NCBI GenBank assembly: GCA_031277885.1
Contig: JAITLM010000143.1
Span: 16,507-80,506, forward strand
Source: Microbacterium sp.
GTDB lineage: Bacteria > Actinomycetota > Actinomycetes > Actinomycetales > Microbacteriaceae
DNA: 64,000 nucleotides
Reading direction: 5' to 3'
Part shown: positions 7,799-16,288 of the stretch, in pieces
Layout of the letters: each line of letters starts with the position of its first letter
Numbering within the stretch: the stretch's first letter is position 1
Program-made: the position numbers and the translations under genes
The notes under the pieces: generated by a model
What the model was told of the DNA's origin: nothing
Databases searched by the model: none
Seen by the model: only the letters and a program-made list of their open reading frames with translations

Positions 7799-8866
7799 GT
7801 GTCCGAGACGAAAGCCATCGCCACCCGCACGTCGCGGAAGGCGCAGCACACCCTGTTGCGCTTCCTCGCCCGGCGGGCCGTGACGAGCGTGATCCTGCTG
7901 TTCGGGATCGTGCTGGTCACCTTCTCCCTCACCGTGATCGTGCCCGGCGACCCCGTGCGCGCCGCCCTCGGCGAGGGCGCCGCGTCGAACCCCGCCACGG
8001 TCGAGGCGTTCCGGCAGAAGTACGGACTCGACCAGCCGGTGTGGATCCGGTTCTTCATCTACGTCGGCAACCTGCTGCGCGGCGACCTCGGCACCTCGCT
8101 GAAGTCCGGGCAGCCGGTCTCCGCCGACCTCGCCAAGGCCGTGCCCGCGACCGCGGAGATCGCCTTCTACGCGATCATCATCAGCCTCGCCGTCGCGATC
8201 GTGCTCGGGACCCTCGCCGCCTACCGTCGCGGCAAGGTCACCGACCAGGTCGTGCGCGTGGTCACCCTGATCGGCCTCAGCATCCCCACGTTCTGGATGG
8301 CGATCCTCTGCTACCAGCTGTTCTTCATGAACCTGCACTGGGTCAGCGGATCCGGCCGGATCTCCCCCACGATCACCCCGCCGCCGCGCATCACCGGCTT
8401 CTACACGATCGACTACCTCCTGAACGGCGACTCGGTCGGCTTCGTCGACGCGATCGGCCACCTGGCCCTGCCGGTGCTCGTGCTGAGCCTGTTCACGATC
8501 GCCACCCTCACCCGGTTCGTGCGCACCTCGGTGCTCGAGGTGCTCGACATGGACTACGCCAGGGCGGCCAGGGCGAAGGGCCTGAGCGGCCGCCGGGTCG
8601 TCGTCGGCTACGTGCTGCGAGGAGCGGCGCTGCCGATCCTCACCCTCGTCGGCATCGCGTTCGGCAGCCTGCTCTCCGGCACCGTGCTCGTCGAGGCGGT
8701 GTTCGCGTGGCCCGGTCTGGGCACCTACGCGTACAACGCGTCGAAGAACCTCGACCTGCTCGCCGTGACCGGCGTCGGGCTCGTGGTCGGCGTGATCTAC
8801 CTCGTCATCAACCTCGTCGTCGACGTGCTCTACGGCGTCCTGGATCCGCGAGTGAGGCTGTCGTGA
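7799..8866 (+). CDS. ABC transporter permease, DppB/OppB type
   Basis: 355 residues with six TM segments in the standard order: a long N-terminal TM with GIVLVTFSLTVIVPGDPVRA, a periplasmic loop, then the BPD inner-membrane domain. The conserved EAA-like loop is YARAARAKGLSGRRVV. It forms the import channel with the next gene product. GTG is the first codon of the conserved N-terminal region. It overlaps the following gene by 4 nt (GTGA), implying translational coupling. An 80-nt gap separates it from the lipoprotein gene. Confidence 0.94.
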   Translation: MSETKAIATRTSRKAQHTLLRFLARRAVTSVILLFGIVLVTFSLTVIVPGDPVRAALGEGAASNPATVEAFRQKYGLDQPVWIRFFIYVGNLLRGDLGTSLKSGQPVSADLAKAVPATAEIAFYAIIISLAVAIVLGTLAAYRRGKVTDQVVRVVTLIGLSIPTFWMAILCYQLFFMNLHWVSGSGRISPTITPPPRITGFYTIDYLLNGDSVGFVDAIGHLALPVLVLSLFTIATLTRFVRTSVLEVLDMDYARAARAKGLSGRRVVVGYVLRGAALPILTLVGIAFGSLLSGTVLVEAVFAWPGLGTYAYNASKNLDLLAVTGVGLVVGVIYLVINLVVDVLYGVLDPRVRLS

Positions 8867-9789
8867 ACCTCGTCATCCCCGAGAAGGTCGCCCCGAAGCG
8901 CCGCCGCCCCTGGCTGCCGCGCGCCTGGCGCACCCCGCTGGCCATCGTCGGCACCGTGATCGCGCTGATGTGGATCGTAGTCGCGATCCTCGCGCCCTGG
9001 ATCGCCCCGCACGACCCGCTCGCGCAGGACCTCCCCCGTCTCGCACCGCCCAGCGGCGACGCCATCATGGGCACCGACGTCAACGGCCGCGACATGTTCT
9101 CGCGCCTGCTGCTCGGAGCGCAGGCGACGATCCCGCTCGCCCTCATGCTCGTCGTCTGCGCGATGATCGTCGGCACCGTCGTGGGCGCCGTCGCCGGCTA
9201 CCTCGGCGGCTGGTTCGACGAGGTGCTCATGCGCATCACCGACATGGTCATGGCGTTCCCGACCGTGATCCTCGCCATGGTCATCGCCGCATCCCTCGGC
9301 CCGTCGATCATGAACGCCGTGATCGCCGGAATCATCGTGGCCTGGCCGCCGTACGCCCGCATCACGCGGTCGCTGGTGCTCGGCCTGCGCACGCAGAACT
9401 ATGTGATCGCCGGCCGCCTGCTGGGCTCGTCCCCGCTGCGCTCGCTCCTTCGGGACGTGCTGCCGAACATCGCCGGCCCGGTGCTGGTGCTCGCGTCGCT
9501 CGACATCGGCACCGCGATCCTGCTGCTGTCCGGTCTGTCCTTCCTCGGTCTCGGCGCCCAGCCGCCGACGCCCGAGTGGGGCACGATGATCGCCGCGGCC
9601 ATGCAGAACCCCTCGGCCTGGTGGCTGGGCCTGTTCCCCGGCATCGCGATCCTCAGCATCGTGATGGCCTTCAACTTCATCGGCGACTCGCTGCGCGACG
9701 CCCTCGACCCGCTCGCCGCCCGCGAGCGCGAGGCGGAATCGCCCACGGCGGTCTCCGCGGCCGCATCGACCGGGGAGGTGGCACAGTGA
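8863..9789 (+). CDS. ABC transporter permease, DppC/OppC type
   Basis: 308 residues. A basic N-terminus (PKRRRPWLPRAWRTP) leads into the first TM, then the family's LAPWIAPHDPLAQDLPRLAPPS stretch and GTDVNGRDMFSRLLLGAQ. The BPD domain with YVIAGRLLGSSPLRS follows. The open frame reaches further upstream, but the GTG overlapping the DppB-type stop places the N-terminus where the family begins. It pairs with the upstream permease and overlaps the next ATPase gene by 4 nt. Confidence 0.94.
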   Translation: MNLVIPEKVAPKRRRPWLPRAWRTPLAIVGTVIALMWIVVAILAPWIAPHDPLAQDLPRLAPPSGDAIMGTDVNGRDMFSRLLLGAQATIPLALMLVVCAMIVGTVVGAVAGYLGGWFDEVLMRITDMVMAFPTVILAMVIAASLGPSIMNAVIAGIIVAWPPYARITRSLVLGLRTQNYVIAGRLLGSSPLRSLLRDVLPNIAGPVLVLASLDIGTAILLLSGLSFLGLGAQPPTPEWGTMIAAAMQNPSAWWLGLFPGIAILSIVMAFNFIGDSLRDALDPLAAREREAESPTAVSAAASTGEVAQ

Positions 9790-10688
9790 CCGTCGCGCTC
9801 GCGATCCGCGATCTGCACGTCGAGCTCGGCCAGAGCCGTCGCAACCGCACCGAGGTCGTGAAGGGCATCTCGCTCGACCTCGTCCCCGGACGCATCCAGG
9901 GCCTCGCCGGCGAATCCGGATCCGGGAAGAGCATGACCGCGATGGCGATCCTCGGGCTGCTGCCCGCGGGCGGCACGGCGTCGGGATCCATCGTCCTCGG
10001 CGGCGCGGGCAAGGCCGACGTCCAGCTCGTCGGCATGACGGGCAAGGCCTACCGCACCGTGCGCGGCAAGCGGATCGGCATGGTCTTCCAGGATCCTTCC
10101 GCCAGCCTGCATCCGCAGATCACGGTCGGATCCCAGCTCGCCGACGGCATCCGAACGCATCTCAACCTGTCCCGCGCGGATGCCAGGAAGCGCGCCGCCG
10201 AGCTGCTCGCACTGGTGCGCGTGCCGAACCCCGAGGAAGCGCTGCAGAAGTACCCGCACCAGTTCTCGGGCGGTCAGCGGCAGCGCATCGCGATCGCGAT
10301 CGCGCTGGCCTGCGAACCCGAGGTCCTGCTCGCCGACGAGCCCACCACCGCGCTCGACGTGACGGTGCAGGCGGGGATCCTGCACCTGCTGCGCGATCTC
10401 GCGACCGAGCGTGACCTGGCCGTGCTGCTGGTCACGCACGACCTCGGCGTGATGAGCGCGGTCGCCGACGAGGTCGCCGTGATGCGGGGCGGGCTGATCG
10501 TCGAGTCCGGATCCCGGCAGCAGATCTTCCAGGACCCCCAGCATCCCTACACGCGCGAGCTGCTGGACGCGATGCCCGACGCGCAGGACTCCCTCGTGGA
10601 TGCTCCTGTGGAGGCCGGATCCGCGGCCGATCCGTCCGCTTCTACGCCCGGGATGACGGACGCCGACGATTCCGAGGAGACCCGATGA
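9786..10688 (+). CDS. ABC transporter ATP-binding protein, DppD/OppD type
   Basis: 300 residues. Walker A GESGSGKS (residues 42-49), signature FSGGQRQR, Walker B VLLADEPT and the H-loop VTHDLG are all intact. The C-terminal region QHPYTRELLDAMPDA is the family's oligopeptide-transporter tail. It powers import together with the next ATPase. The GTG at 9786 overlaps the permease stop, and the end overlaps the next gene by 4 nt. An acidic, low-complexity C-terminus of about 35 residues extends past the family domain. Confidence 0.94.
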   Translation: MTVALAIRDLHVELGQSRRNRTEVVKGISLDLVPGRIQGLAGESGSGKSMTAMAILGLLPAGGTASGSIVLGGAGKADVQLVGMTGKAYRTVRGKRIGMVFQDPSASLHPQITVGSQLADGIRTHLNLSRADARKRAAELLALVRVPNPEEALQKYPHQFSGGQRQRIAIAIALACEPEVLLADEPTTALDVTVQAGILHLLRDLATERDLAVLLVTHDLGVMSAVADEVAVMRGGLIVESGSRQQIFQDPQHPYTRELLDAMPDAQDSLVDAPVEAGSAADPSASTPGMTDADDSEETR

Positions 10689-11539
10689 GCGCTCAGAAGC
10701 CGGTCCTGCACGTCGACTCCCTCGTCGTCGAGTACGGCGGCCGGGCCGCGTTCCGCGCCGTGGACGGCGTCTCCTTCGACATCGCCGCCGGCGAGGTGCT
10801 CGCGCTGGTCGGAGAGAGCGGCTGCGGGAAGTCATCGACGGCTCGGGCCGTGATCGGGATGGAGAAGCCGCGGGCCGGTGAGGTGCTCTACCGGGACCGC
10901 CCGGTGCAGCCCCTCGGCATGCGCACGCGCCCTGCGGAGCTCACCGCGATCCAGATGGTGTTCCAGGATCCGAACTCCTCGCTGAACCCGCGGATCCGCG
11001 TGGCGCAGCAGATCGCCGAGGGATCCCGCGCCGCGCGCGCCCGCGGCGTCGACACCGAGGCGCCATCGCACTGGCTGAAGGCCGTCGGCCTCTCGCCCGC
11101 TCTCGAGAACCGGTATCCGTACCAGCTCTCCGGCGGTCAGCGGCAGCGGGTCGCGATCGCACGGGCGCTCGCCGCGAAGCCGGATCTCATCGTCGCGGAT
11201 GAGCCGATCTCGGCCCTGGACGCCTCCGCCCAGGCCTCGGTCGCGGGCATGATGCGCGAACTGTGCGTGGCCTCGGGCGCCGCGATGCTGTTCATCTCGC
11301 ACGACCTGTCCGTGGTGCGGCTCATGGCCGACCGCGTCGCCGTGATGTACCGCGGCCGGATCGTGGAGTCGGGCGCGACTCCCGTGGTGTGGGCCCAGCC
11401 CGTGCACCCGTACACGGCGGCGCTGCTGGACGCCATCCCCCACCCGGACGGCGAGGGCGTGCTGCCCGCCGCCCCTGCTTCGGAGGCGCCCTCGTCCTGG
11501 CGCGTCGAGATCCCCGAGGCGCTCGACCGCGTGCGCTGA
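10685..11539 (+). CDS. ABC transporter ATP-binding protein, DppF/OppF type
   Basis: 284 residues. Walker A GESGCGKS (residues 43-50), Q-loop IQMVFQDPNSSLNPR, signature LSGGQRQR, Walker B LIVADEP and H-loop FISHDLS are intact. The end VHPYTAALLDAIPHPD matches the oligopeptide family tail. It is the last gene of the importer operon, followed 15 nt later by a strong hairpin. The pair of ATPases with two permeases and a lipoprotein makes a complete system. Confidence 0.94.
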   Translation: MSAQKPVLHVDSLVVEYGGRAAFRAVDGVSFDIAAGEVLALVGESGCGKSSTARAVIGMEKPRAGEVLYRDRPVQPLGMRTRPAELTAIQMVFQDPNSSLNPRIRVAQQIAEGSRAARARGVDTEAPSHWLKAVGLSPALENRYPYQLSGGQRQRVAIARALAAKPDLIVADEPISALDASAQASVAGMMRELCVASGAAMLFISHDLSVVRLMADRVAVMYRGRIVESGATPVVWAQPVHPYTAALLDAIPHPDGEGVLPAAPASEAPSSWRVEIPEALDRVR

Positions 11540-11554
11540 GCACGCCCCACAGAC

Positions 11555-11594
11555 CTCCCGGCGCGGGCTCGCCCCCCTGCGCCCGCGCCGGGAG
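11555..11594. terminator. Terminator-like hairpin after the ABC operon
   Basis: A perfect 14-bp stem CTCCCGGCGCGGGC (11555-11568) / GCCCGCGCCGGGAG (11581-11594) with a 12-nt C-rich loop. No strong U tract follows, as is common in high-GC actinobacteria. It separates the operon from the convergent peptidase. Confidence 0.75.
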
Positions 11595-11614
11595 ACCCAC
11601 GTCGGCCTCCTCCC

Positions 11615-11651
11615 GGTCCCTGAGCGAAGAGCGCAGCGACGAGACGAAGGG
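11615..11651. repeat. GGTCCCTGAGC...GAAGGG extragenic repeat
   Basis: 37 bp beginning GGTCCCTGAGC and ending GACGAAGGG, just before the peptidase stop. A shorter relative, GGTCCCTGAGC then CTGTCGAAGGG, occurs at 21851-21872. I recognise this pattern as a dispersed intergenic repeat in other high-GC genomes (memory, unverified). Confidence 0.55.
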
Positions 11652-11660
11652 CGCCCTGGG

Positions 11661-12782
11661 TCAGCGACCCGCGGGCGTCAGCTCGTGCGGGGTGGTGTTG
11701 AGGTTCACGCAGCCGTCGGCGGTCACGACCACGATGTCCTCGATCCGGGATCCCCACTCGCCGGGGAAGTAGATCCCCGGCTCGATGCTGAACGCCATGC
11801 CCTCGCGCAGCGGGAGGTCGTTTCCGGGTGCGATGTACGGCTCCTCGTGCGTCGTGACGCCGATTCCGTGGCCGGTGCGGTGCAGGAAGGCCTCGGCCAG
11901 GCCCTCCGCGGCGAGCACCTCGCGGGCGGCGGCGTCGACCTGTTCGGCGGTGACGCCGGGGCGCACCGCGTCGACGGCCGCCTGCTGGGCGCGCACGAGC
12001 ACGGCGATCCGTCGGGCGGCCTCGGGATCCGGCTCGCCCACCGCGTAGGTACGGGTGCGGTCTGAGTTGTAGCCGGCCGGCACGGCGCCGCCGATGTCCA
12101 CGACCACGATGTCGCCGTCCTGGATCACCTGGTCCGAGACCTCGTGGTGCGGATCCGCGCCGTGGGGTCCGGAGGCGACGATCACGAACTCGACCGTGCG
12201 ATGCCCCTCCTCGACGATCGCGGCGGCGATGTCGGCGCCGACCTCGCGCTCGGTGCGGCCGGCGCGCAGCAGGCCAGGCACGCGACGGTGCACCGCGTCG
12301 ATCGCGTCGCCGGCGCGGCGCAGCTCGGCGATCTCGGCGTTGTCCTTGATCATCCGTCCCTCGCGCAGCACGGGCGTGGCGAGCTCGGGGCGCAGGCCGA
12401 GACGGTCCGCGAGCGGGATCACGTGCAGGGCGGGCAGCGCATCCGAGACGCCGAGCCGCGCGGGGGCCTCGGGCATCGCGGCGGTGACGAGCGCGTAGGG
12501 ATCCTGTCCGTCCACCCAGTCGGCCACGGCGAGGCCGAGCGCACCGACGGCGGTGTCGCGCACCTTGGCGAGCTCCATGCGCGGCACGATGACGGTCGGA
12601 TCCCCGGCGGCCGGGATCACGAGAGCGGTCAGCCGCTCGATCGTGTCCCCCTCGACGCCCGCGAGGTAGGTCAGGTCGGGACCGGGTCCGACGACGATCG
12701 CGTCGAGTCCGGCATCAGCGGTCAGGGCGCGGGCGCGGTCGAGGCGGGCGGCGTACACGGAGGCGGGGAAGGGCGTGCTCAC
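11661..12782 (-). CDS. Xaa-Pro peptidase, M24B family
   Basis: 373 residues with a creatinase-type N-domain (about 1-130) and a pita-bread M24 domain. All five metal ligands are visible: Asp in VVDIGG, Asp in NSDRTR, His in RTGHGIG, Glu in SIEPGIY and Glu in RIEDIV. It cleaves the N-terminal residue before proline in the cytoplasm. Facing the peptide importer, it would process imported peptides (inference). The GTG at 12782 has TAGCGT exactly 6 nt upstream. The GGAGGG abutting the codon is too close to act as a ribosome site, so a leaderless mRNA fits better. Confidence 0.93.
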   Translation of the reverse strand: MSTPFPASVYAARLDRARALTADAGLDAIVVGPGPDLTYLAGVEGDTIERLTALVIPAAGDPTVIVPRMELAKVRDTAVGALGLAVADWVDGQDPYALVTAAMPEAPARLGVSDALPALHVIPLADRLGLRPELATPVLREGRMIKDNAEIAELRRAGDAIDAVHRRVPGLLRAGRTEREVGADIAAAIVEEGHRTVEFVIVASGPHGADPHHEVSDQVIQDGDIVVVDIGGAVPAGYNSDRTRTYAVGEPDPEAARRIAVLVRAQQAAVDAVRPGVTAEQVDAAAREVLAAEGLAEAFLHRTGHGIGVTTHEEPYIAPGNDLPLREGMAFSIEPGIYFPGEWGSRIEDIVVVTADGCVNLNTTPHELTPAGR

Positions 12783-12930
12783 CCCTCCACGCTACGTCCG
12801 CGCCACCCGGCCGCGCCAGGGGTTCGGCGGGACATATTCCAAGATCGAGATGAACCGCCGCCCACTCGCGGATCCCCGGCGAATCGTCCGCCGCATCCGC
12901 TCCGTCGCCCCTCCCGCCCAGACGATTCGC

Positions 12931-13011
12931 CTGACCGCGAGACTCCAACTCCGCGACGAGACTGCGGTTCTAGAGTGCAGTCTCGTCGCCCAGTTGGAGT
13001 CTCGCGGTCAG
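12931..13011. repeat. 35-bp near-perfect inverted repeat (extragenic palindrome)
   Basis: Left arm 12931-12965 (starts CTGACCGCGAGACTCCAACT), an 11-nt loop 12966-12976 containing TCTAGA, and right arm 12977-13011. The arms match at 33 of 35 positions; the only mismatches are two adjacent bases (CC against GG). It lies in the 244-bp gap between the peptidase start and the DUF3349 gene end. It could be a mobile palindromic element or a terminator for the leftward DUF3349/PiT operon. Nothing else was found in this gap except the peptidase promoter. Confidence 0.85.
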
Positions 13012-13026
13012 AGAAGGAACGCGGGG

Positions 13027-13713
13027 TCAGGTCAGGGTGATGCCGGACTGCTCCAGGCGGGTGCGGACGCGGTCCACGTCGTCGTCGCCGGGGAGGTCGC
13101 CGAGCACCTTCATCATGAGCACCTGCGCGTCGACGAGCGAGATCTCCGGATCCGCTCCGCTCTGCGCGGCCACGGCCTCGCAGACCTCCTGCACCTCGTC
13201 ATCGGTGAGGCGGCGGCGCAGCAGCGCGAGGATCGGCACGCGGTCCTGGGCCGGGATCCCCTCCGGATAGCCCGCCCCCAGCCAGCGCAGCGCCTGGGCG
13301 ATGGGGTTGGCGTCCGACGGCTCAGCGCCAGTGGATCCCGCTCCGGAGTCCTCCGGCGACTCCGCACCGGAGCCGCCCGCGGCGGCCGCGGCGAGGATCG
13401 TCCGATCGCCCACGATCCGCTGCGCCTTGGTGCTCAGCGGCACTCCGCGGTCGGCGAGCAGGACGGCCACGCGGCGCACCTCGTCGGCGCCCGGATTCGC
13501 CGAGGTCACGTCGGCGATCGCCGCCCGGATCTGCGACACCCGCACCGGATCCGTCTCCTGCCGGGCCAGCGCCGCGACCACCTCCGCGAGCTCCTCGGCG
13601 GTGAGCGTCCGCTGCAGGAGGGCCAGCAGCGGCGAGTAGTCCTTGGGTGGCACGCCCTCCGGATAGCCGGCGCGCAGCCAGTCCAGTACGCGGGAGAGGA
13701 CGTTGCCGTTCAC
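13027..13713 (-). CDS. Tandem DUF3349 protein
   Basis: 228 residues made of two homologous units. Unit 1 (about 1-95) begins VLDWLRAGYPEGVPPKDYSPL. Unit 2 (about 135-228) begins ALRWLGAGYPEGIPAQDRVPI. Both have an alpha-helical pattern with a conserved GYPEG turn, matching DUF3349, a small actinobacterial helical domain of unknown function. An Ala/Ser/Glu-rich linker joins them. It is the third gene of the leftward unit with the PiT transporter and a small membrane protein, overlapping the latter by 4 nt, so a phosphate-linked role is possible but unproven. Confidence 0.82.
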   Translation of the reverse strand: MNGNVLSRVLDWLRAGYPEGVPPKDYSPLLALLQRTLTAEELAEVVAALARQETDPVRVSQIRAAIADVTSANPGADEVRRVAVLLADRGVPLSTKAQRIVGDRTILAAAAAGGSGAESPEDSGAGSTGAEPSDANPIAQALRWLGAGYPEGIPAQDRVPILALLRRRLTDDEVQEVCEAVAAQSGADPEISLVDAQVLMMKVLGDLPGDDDVDRVRTRLEQSGITLT

Positions 13714-14000
13714 TTGCCCACTCCGAACAGCGAGATGCCGAAGTAGTGGTAGATGCTGAGCCGCGTGATGAAGAGCACTCCGGTGAGCACCACGGCGATC
13801 ACGAGGGCGAACAGGATCCAGCCCGCCGCGGTCAGCAGCGGACGGCGCGTTCCAGGGGCCTCGCCGTCGACCTCCCCGGTGCCGGCCGACTGCAGCCGCA
13901 TGCCGATCGCGAACAGGGCGGGAAGACCCGCGCCGAACAGCAGGCCGACCAGCAGCACGCGGCCCGCGGAGAGCGCCATCTGCGCGATGTCGAAGTTCAT
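13710..14000 (-). CDS. Small two-TM membrane protein linked to PiT
   Basis: 96 residues with two hydrophobic segments (about 9-31 and 55-80), a short charged cytoplasmic loop between them and an aromatic C-terminus (YHYFGIS). The ATG at 14000 lies 17 nt after the PiT stop; the longer open frame upstream is arginine-rich and not credible. It has no recognised family. Small membrane proteins of this kind often accompany PiT genes in Microbacteriaceae (my recollection). Operon position suggests an accessory role in phosphate uptake. Confidence 0.7.
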   Translation of the reverse strand: MNFDIAQMALSAGRVLLVGLLFGAGLPALFAIGMRLQSAGTGEVDGEAPGTRRPLLTAAGWILFALVIAVVLTGVLFITRLSIYHYFGISLFGVGK

Positions 14001-14017
14001 CTCATCCGTCCTTCGGT

Positions 14018-15214
14018 TCAGGCCGTCGCGCCCTCGGGCACGACGGAGCCGTCCCACTCGGCGTTGACGTTGTTGTGGTCAACCTTCTGCCGGCGGCTGC
14101 GCAGATAGAGGAGGGCGGCGGCCGCGAGCAGCAGGACGAACACGGTGACGGCGCCGGCGAGCCCGCCGATGCCGTGGGCGAGGAAGAAGCAGAGCGCGCC
14201 CACGACGCCCGCGGCGGGCATCGTGATGAGCCAGGCCGTGACCATGCGTCCCGCGATCCCCCACCGCACCTGCGCACCGGGACGTCCCACGCCGGATCCG
14301 AGGATCGATCCGGTGGCGACGTGCGTGGTGGACAGCGCCATGCCCATGGAGCTGGACGTGAGGATGATGGCGGCCGAGGACGCCTCCGCGGCGAGCCCCT
14401 GCGGCGACTCGATCTCGACCAGGCCCTTGCCGAGGGTGCGGATGATCCGCCAGCCGCCGAGGTACGTGCCGAGTGCGATCGCCGCGCCGCAGGTCACGAT
14501 GATCCAGATCGGCAGACCTTCGTTCAGGATCTGGTCGCCGGTGAGGGTGCCGTGCGCGATGAGGGCGAGGGCGATCACGCCCATGGTCTTCTGCGCATCG
14601 CCCGTGCCGTGCGCGAGCGAGACGAGCGACGCGGTGCCGATCTGTCCCCAGCGGAATCCCGCCTCGCGGTGCTTGGCGTGCACGGACCGGGTGAGGCGGT
14701 AGACGAGCCAGGTTCCGACCGCCGCCACGATGCCGGCGATGAGCGGGGAGAGCACGGCGGGGACGATGATCTTCCCGACGATGCCGGCCCAGTTGACGGT
14801 CGCGGCCCCCGCGATCCCGGCGCCGATGAGACCGCCGAACAGGGCGTGCGAGGAGCTGGACGGCAGGCCGAGCAGCCAGGTCAGCAGATTCCACAGGATC
14901 CCGCCGACGAGGCCGGCGAAGATGATGATCATCGCCGATTCGGGGTTCAGGCCCGGCACGAGATCGCCGCTCGGACCCTGGATCGTGAGCACGTCCTTCG
15001 TGATGGTCGCCGCGACCTCGACCGAGAGGAAGGCGCCCACGAGGTTCAGGATCGCCGAGAGGGCCACCGCGACCTTCGGCGTGAGCGCCCCCGTGGCGAT
15101 GGAGGTGGCCATCGCGTTCCCGGTGTCGTGGAATCCGTTGGTGAAGTCGAAACCGAGTGCGGTCACGACCACCAGGATGAGGATCATCACTTCGGCGCTC
15201 ATGACCGTCAGCAT
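14018..15214 (-). CDS. Inorganic phosphate transporter, PiT family
   Basis: About 398 residues with 10 or so TM segments. Both PiT signature repeats are present: GFDFTNGFHDTGNAMATSIA near the N-terminus and SLAHGTGDAQKTMGVIALAL in the second half. PiT proteins import phosphate, usually as metal-phosphate, with protons or sodium. The start is taken at ATG 15214, with an alternative ATG at 15202; the longer frame adds an arginine-rich stretch that does not look coding. It leads an operon with a small membrane protein and a DUF3349 protein. No pho-box was recognised in the 215 bp upstream. Confidence 0.92.
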   Translation of the reverse strand: MLTVMSAEVMILILVVVTALGFDFTNGFHDTGNAMATSIATGALTPKVAVALSAILNLVGAFLSVEVAATITKDVLTIQGPSGDLVPGLNPESAMIIIFAGLVGGILWNLLTWLLGLPSSSSHALFGGLIGAGIAGAATVNWAGIVGKIIVPAVLSPLIAGIVAAVGTWLVYRLTRSVHAKHREAGFRWGQIGTASLVSLAHGTGDAQKTMGVIALALIAHGTLTGDQILNEGLPIWIIVTCGAAIALGTYLGGWRIIRTLGKGLVEIESPQGLAAEASSAAIILTSSSMGMALSTTHVATGSILGSGVGRPGAQVRWGIAGRMVTAWLITMPAAGVVGALCFFLAHGIGGLAGAVTVFVLLLAAAALLYLRSRRQKVDHNNVNAEWDGSVVPEGATA

Positions 15215-15429
15215 TCCGCGTCCCGGAAGCGCGAACGGGCGGTGTCGTGCACTCGACGGCGAGAGTTCATCGGGCGTTAAGCGCACCCGCCGTGAGCGAT
15301 CGAGGAGGGCCTTCACCGTCCGCATAGCCGTCGGGCGTAGCCTCACGGCGGCCGTACAGCAGATCGGAACCCGCCACGCCTCCCATCCCCGTCTTCCTCA
15401 GCACCTGGAGCCTGGATCCCACCGCTCTC

Positions 15430-16254
15430 GTGGTGCTGATCGTCGCAGCCGGCCTCTACCTCGGCGGGGTGGAGGTACTGCGCCGAAGGGGCCACCGCTG
15501 GCCGCTGCGGCTCACGCTGATGTACCTGCTGCTCGGTCTCGGCTCCTACGCGGTCGTGTCCTTCGGGTTCCTCGGCACCTGGAGCCCGGCGCTGCGCTGG
15601 GCCTTCTCGACGCGGATCGCCCTGCTCATGTTCGTCGTGCCGGTCCTGGTCACGCTCGGACGGCCGGTGTCGCTGGCTCGCGCGGTGCTCTCCTCACGGC
15701 CCCGCGCCCGGGTGAACGGCTTCCTGCGCTCCTGGCTCGCGAAGTTCTTCGGCAACGCGATCATGGCACCGGTGTTCACGTGCCTCGTGTTCGCCCTGTT
15801 CTTCACGCCGCTGTCCGCGGTGCTGCGGATCAATCCGATCGCGGAAGGCGTGGCATCGGCGATCGTGCCGCTGCTGGGACTGCTCATGATCCTGCCGATG
15901 GCCGCGCACACCGTCGCGCGCACGAGCCTGTTCATCGTGGCCGAGTTCATGTTCGCGTTCGTGGAGCTCGTGCTCGACGCGATCCCGGGCGTGCTGCTGC
16001 GCCTGGGGACGGTCGTCTTCGACCATGCGGGCACCTGGCCCGGCGCGCTGCCGGTCTGGTTCCCCAACCCGCTGCGCGATCAGCAGCTCTCCGGCGACTT
16101 CCTGTGGTTCATCGCCGAGATCGTCGATGTGCCGATCCTCGTGATCCTGATGATGCGATGGATCCGCTCCGACCGGCGCGAGTCGCGCAGCATGGACGAG
16201 CTCAGCGATGAGGAGATGGCGGAGCTCACCGCCGCGCACCTGCGCGGGGAGTGA
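15430..16254 (+). CDS. CtaG-type cytochrome c oxidase assembly membrane protein
   Basis: 274 residues, about seven TM segments, with the Caa3_CtaG pattern: GLYLGGVEVLRRRG, FGFLGTWSPALRW, then HTVARTSLF and the late DQQLSGDFLWFIAE. It should act in the cytoplasmic membrane in copper handling or oxidase assembly. Family-like sequence (FLSTWSLDPTALVV) continues upstream of GTG 15430 to about 15385 without an ATG, GTG or TTG in frame. The true start is therefore uncertain: a CTG or other unusual codon, or this GTG. A TAGCCT at 15338-15343 could be the -10. Confidence 0.82.
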   Translation: MVLIVAAGLYLGGVEVLRRRGHRWPLRLTLMYLLLGLGSYAVVSFGFLGTWSPALRWAFSTRIALLMFVVPVLVTLGRPVSLARAVLSSRPRARVNGFLRSWLAKFFGNAIMAPVFTCLVFALFFTPLSAVLRINPIAEGVASAIVPLLGLLMILPMAAHTVARTSLFIVAEFMFAFVELVLDAIPGVLLRLGTVVFDHAGTWPGALPVWFPNPLRDQQLSGDFLWFIAEIVDVPILVILMMRWIRSDRRESRSMDELSDEEMAELTAAHLRGE

Positions 16255-16255
16255 G

Positions 16256-16280
16256 GGATCCGGCGCGGGACGCCGGATCC
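16256..16280. terminator. Terminator-like hairpin between convergent genes
   Basis: A perfect 10-bp stem GGATCCGGCG / CGCCGGATCC with loop CGGGA, starting 1 nt after the CtaG-type stop and ending 8 nt before the convergent DUF1801 stop. Confidence 0.7.
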
Positions 16281-16288
16281 GCTCCTCG

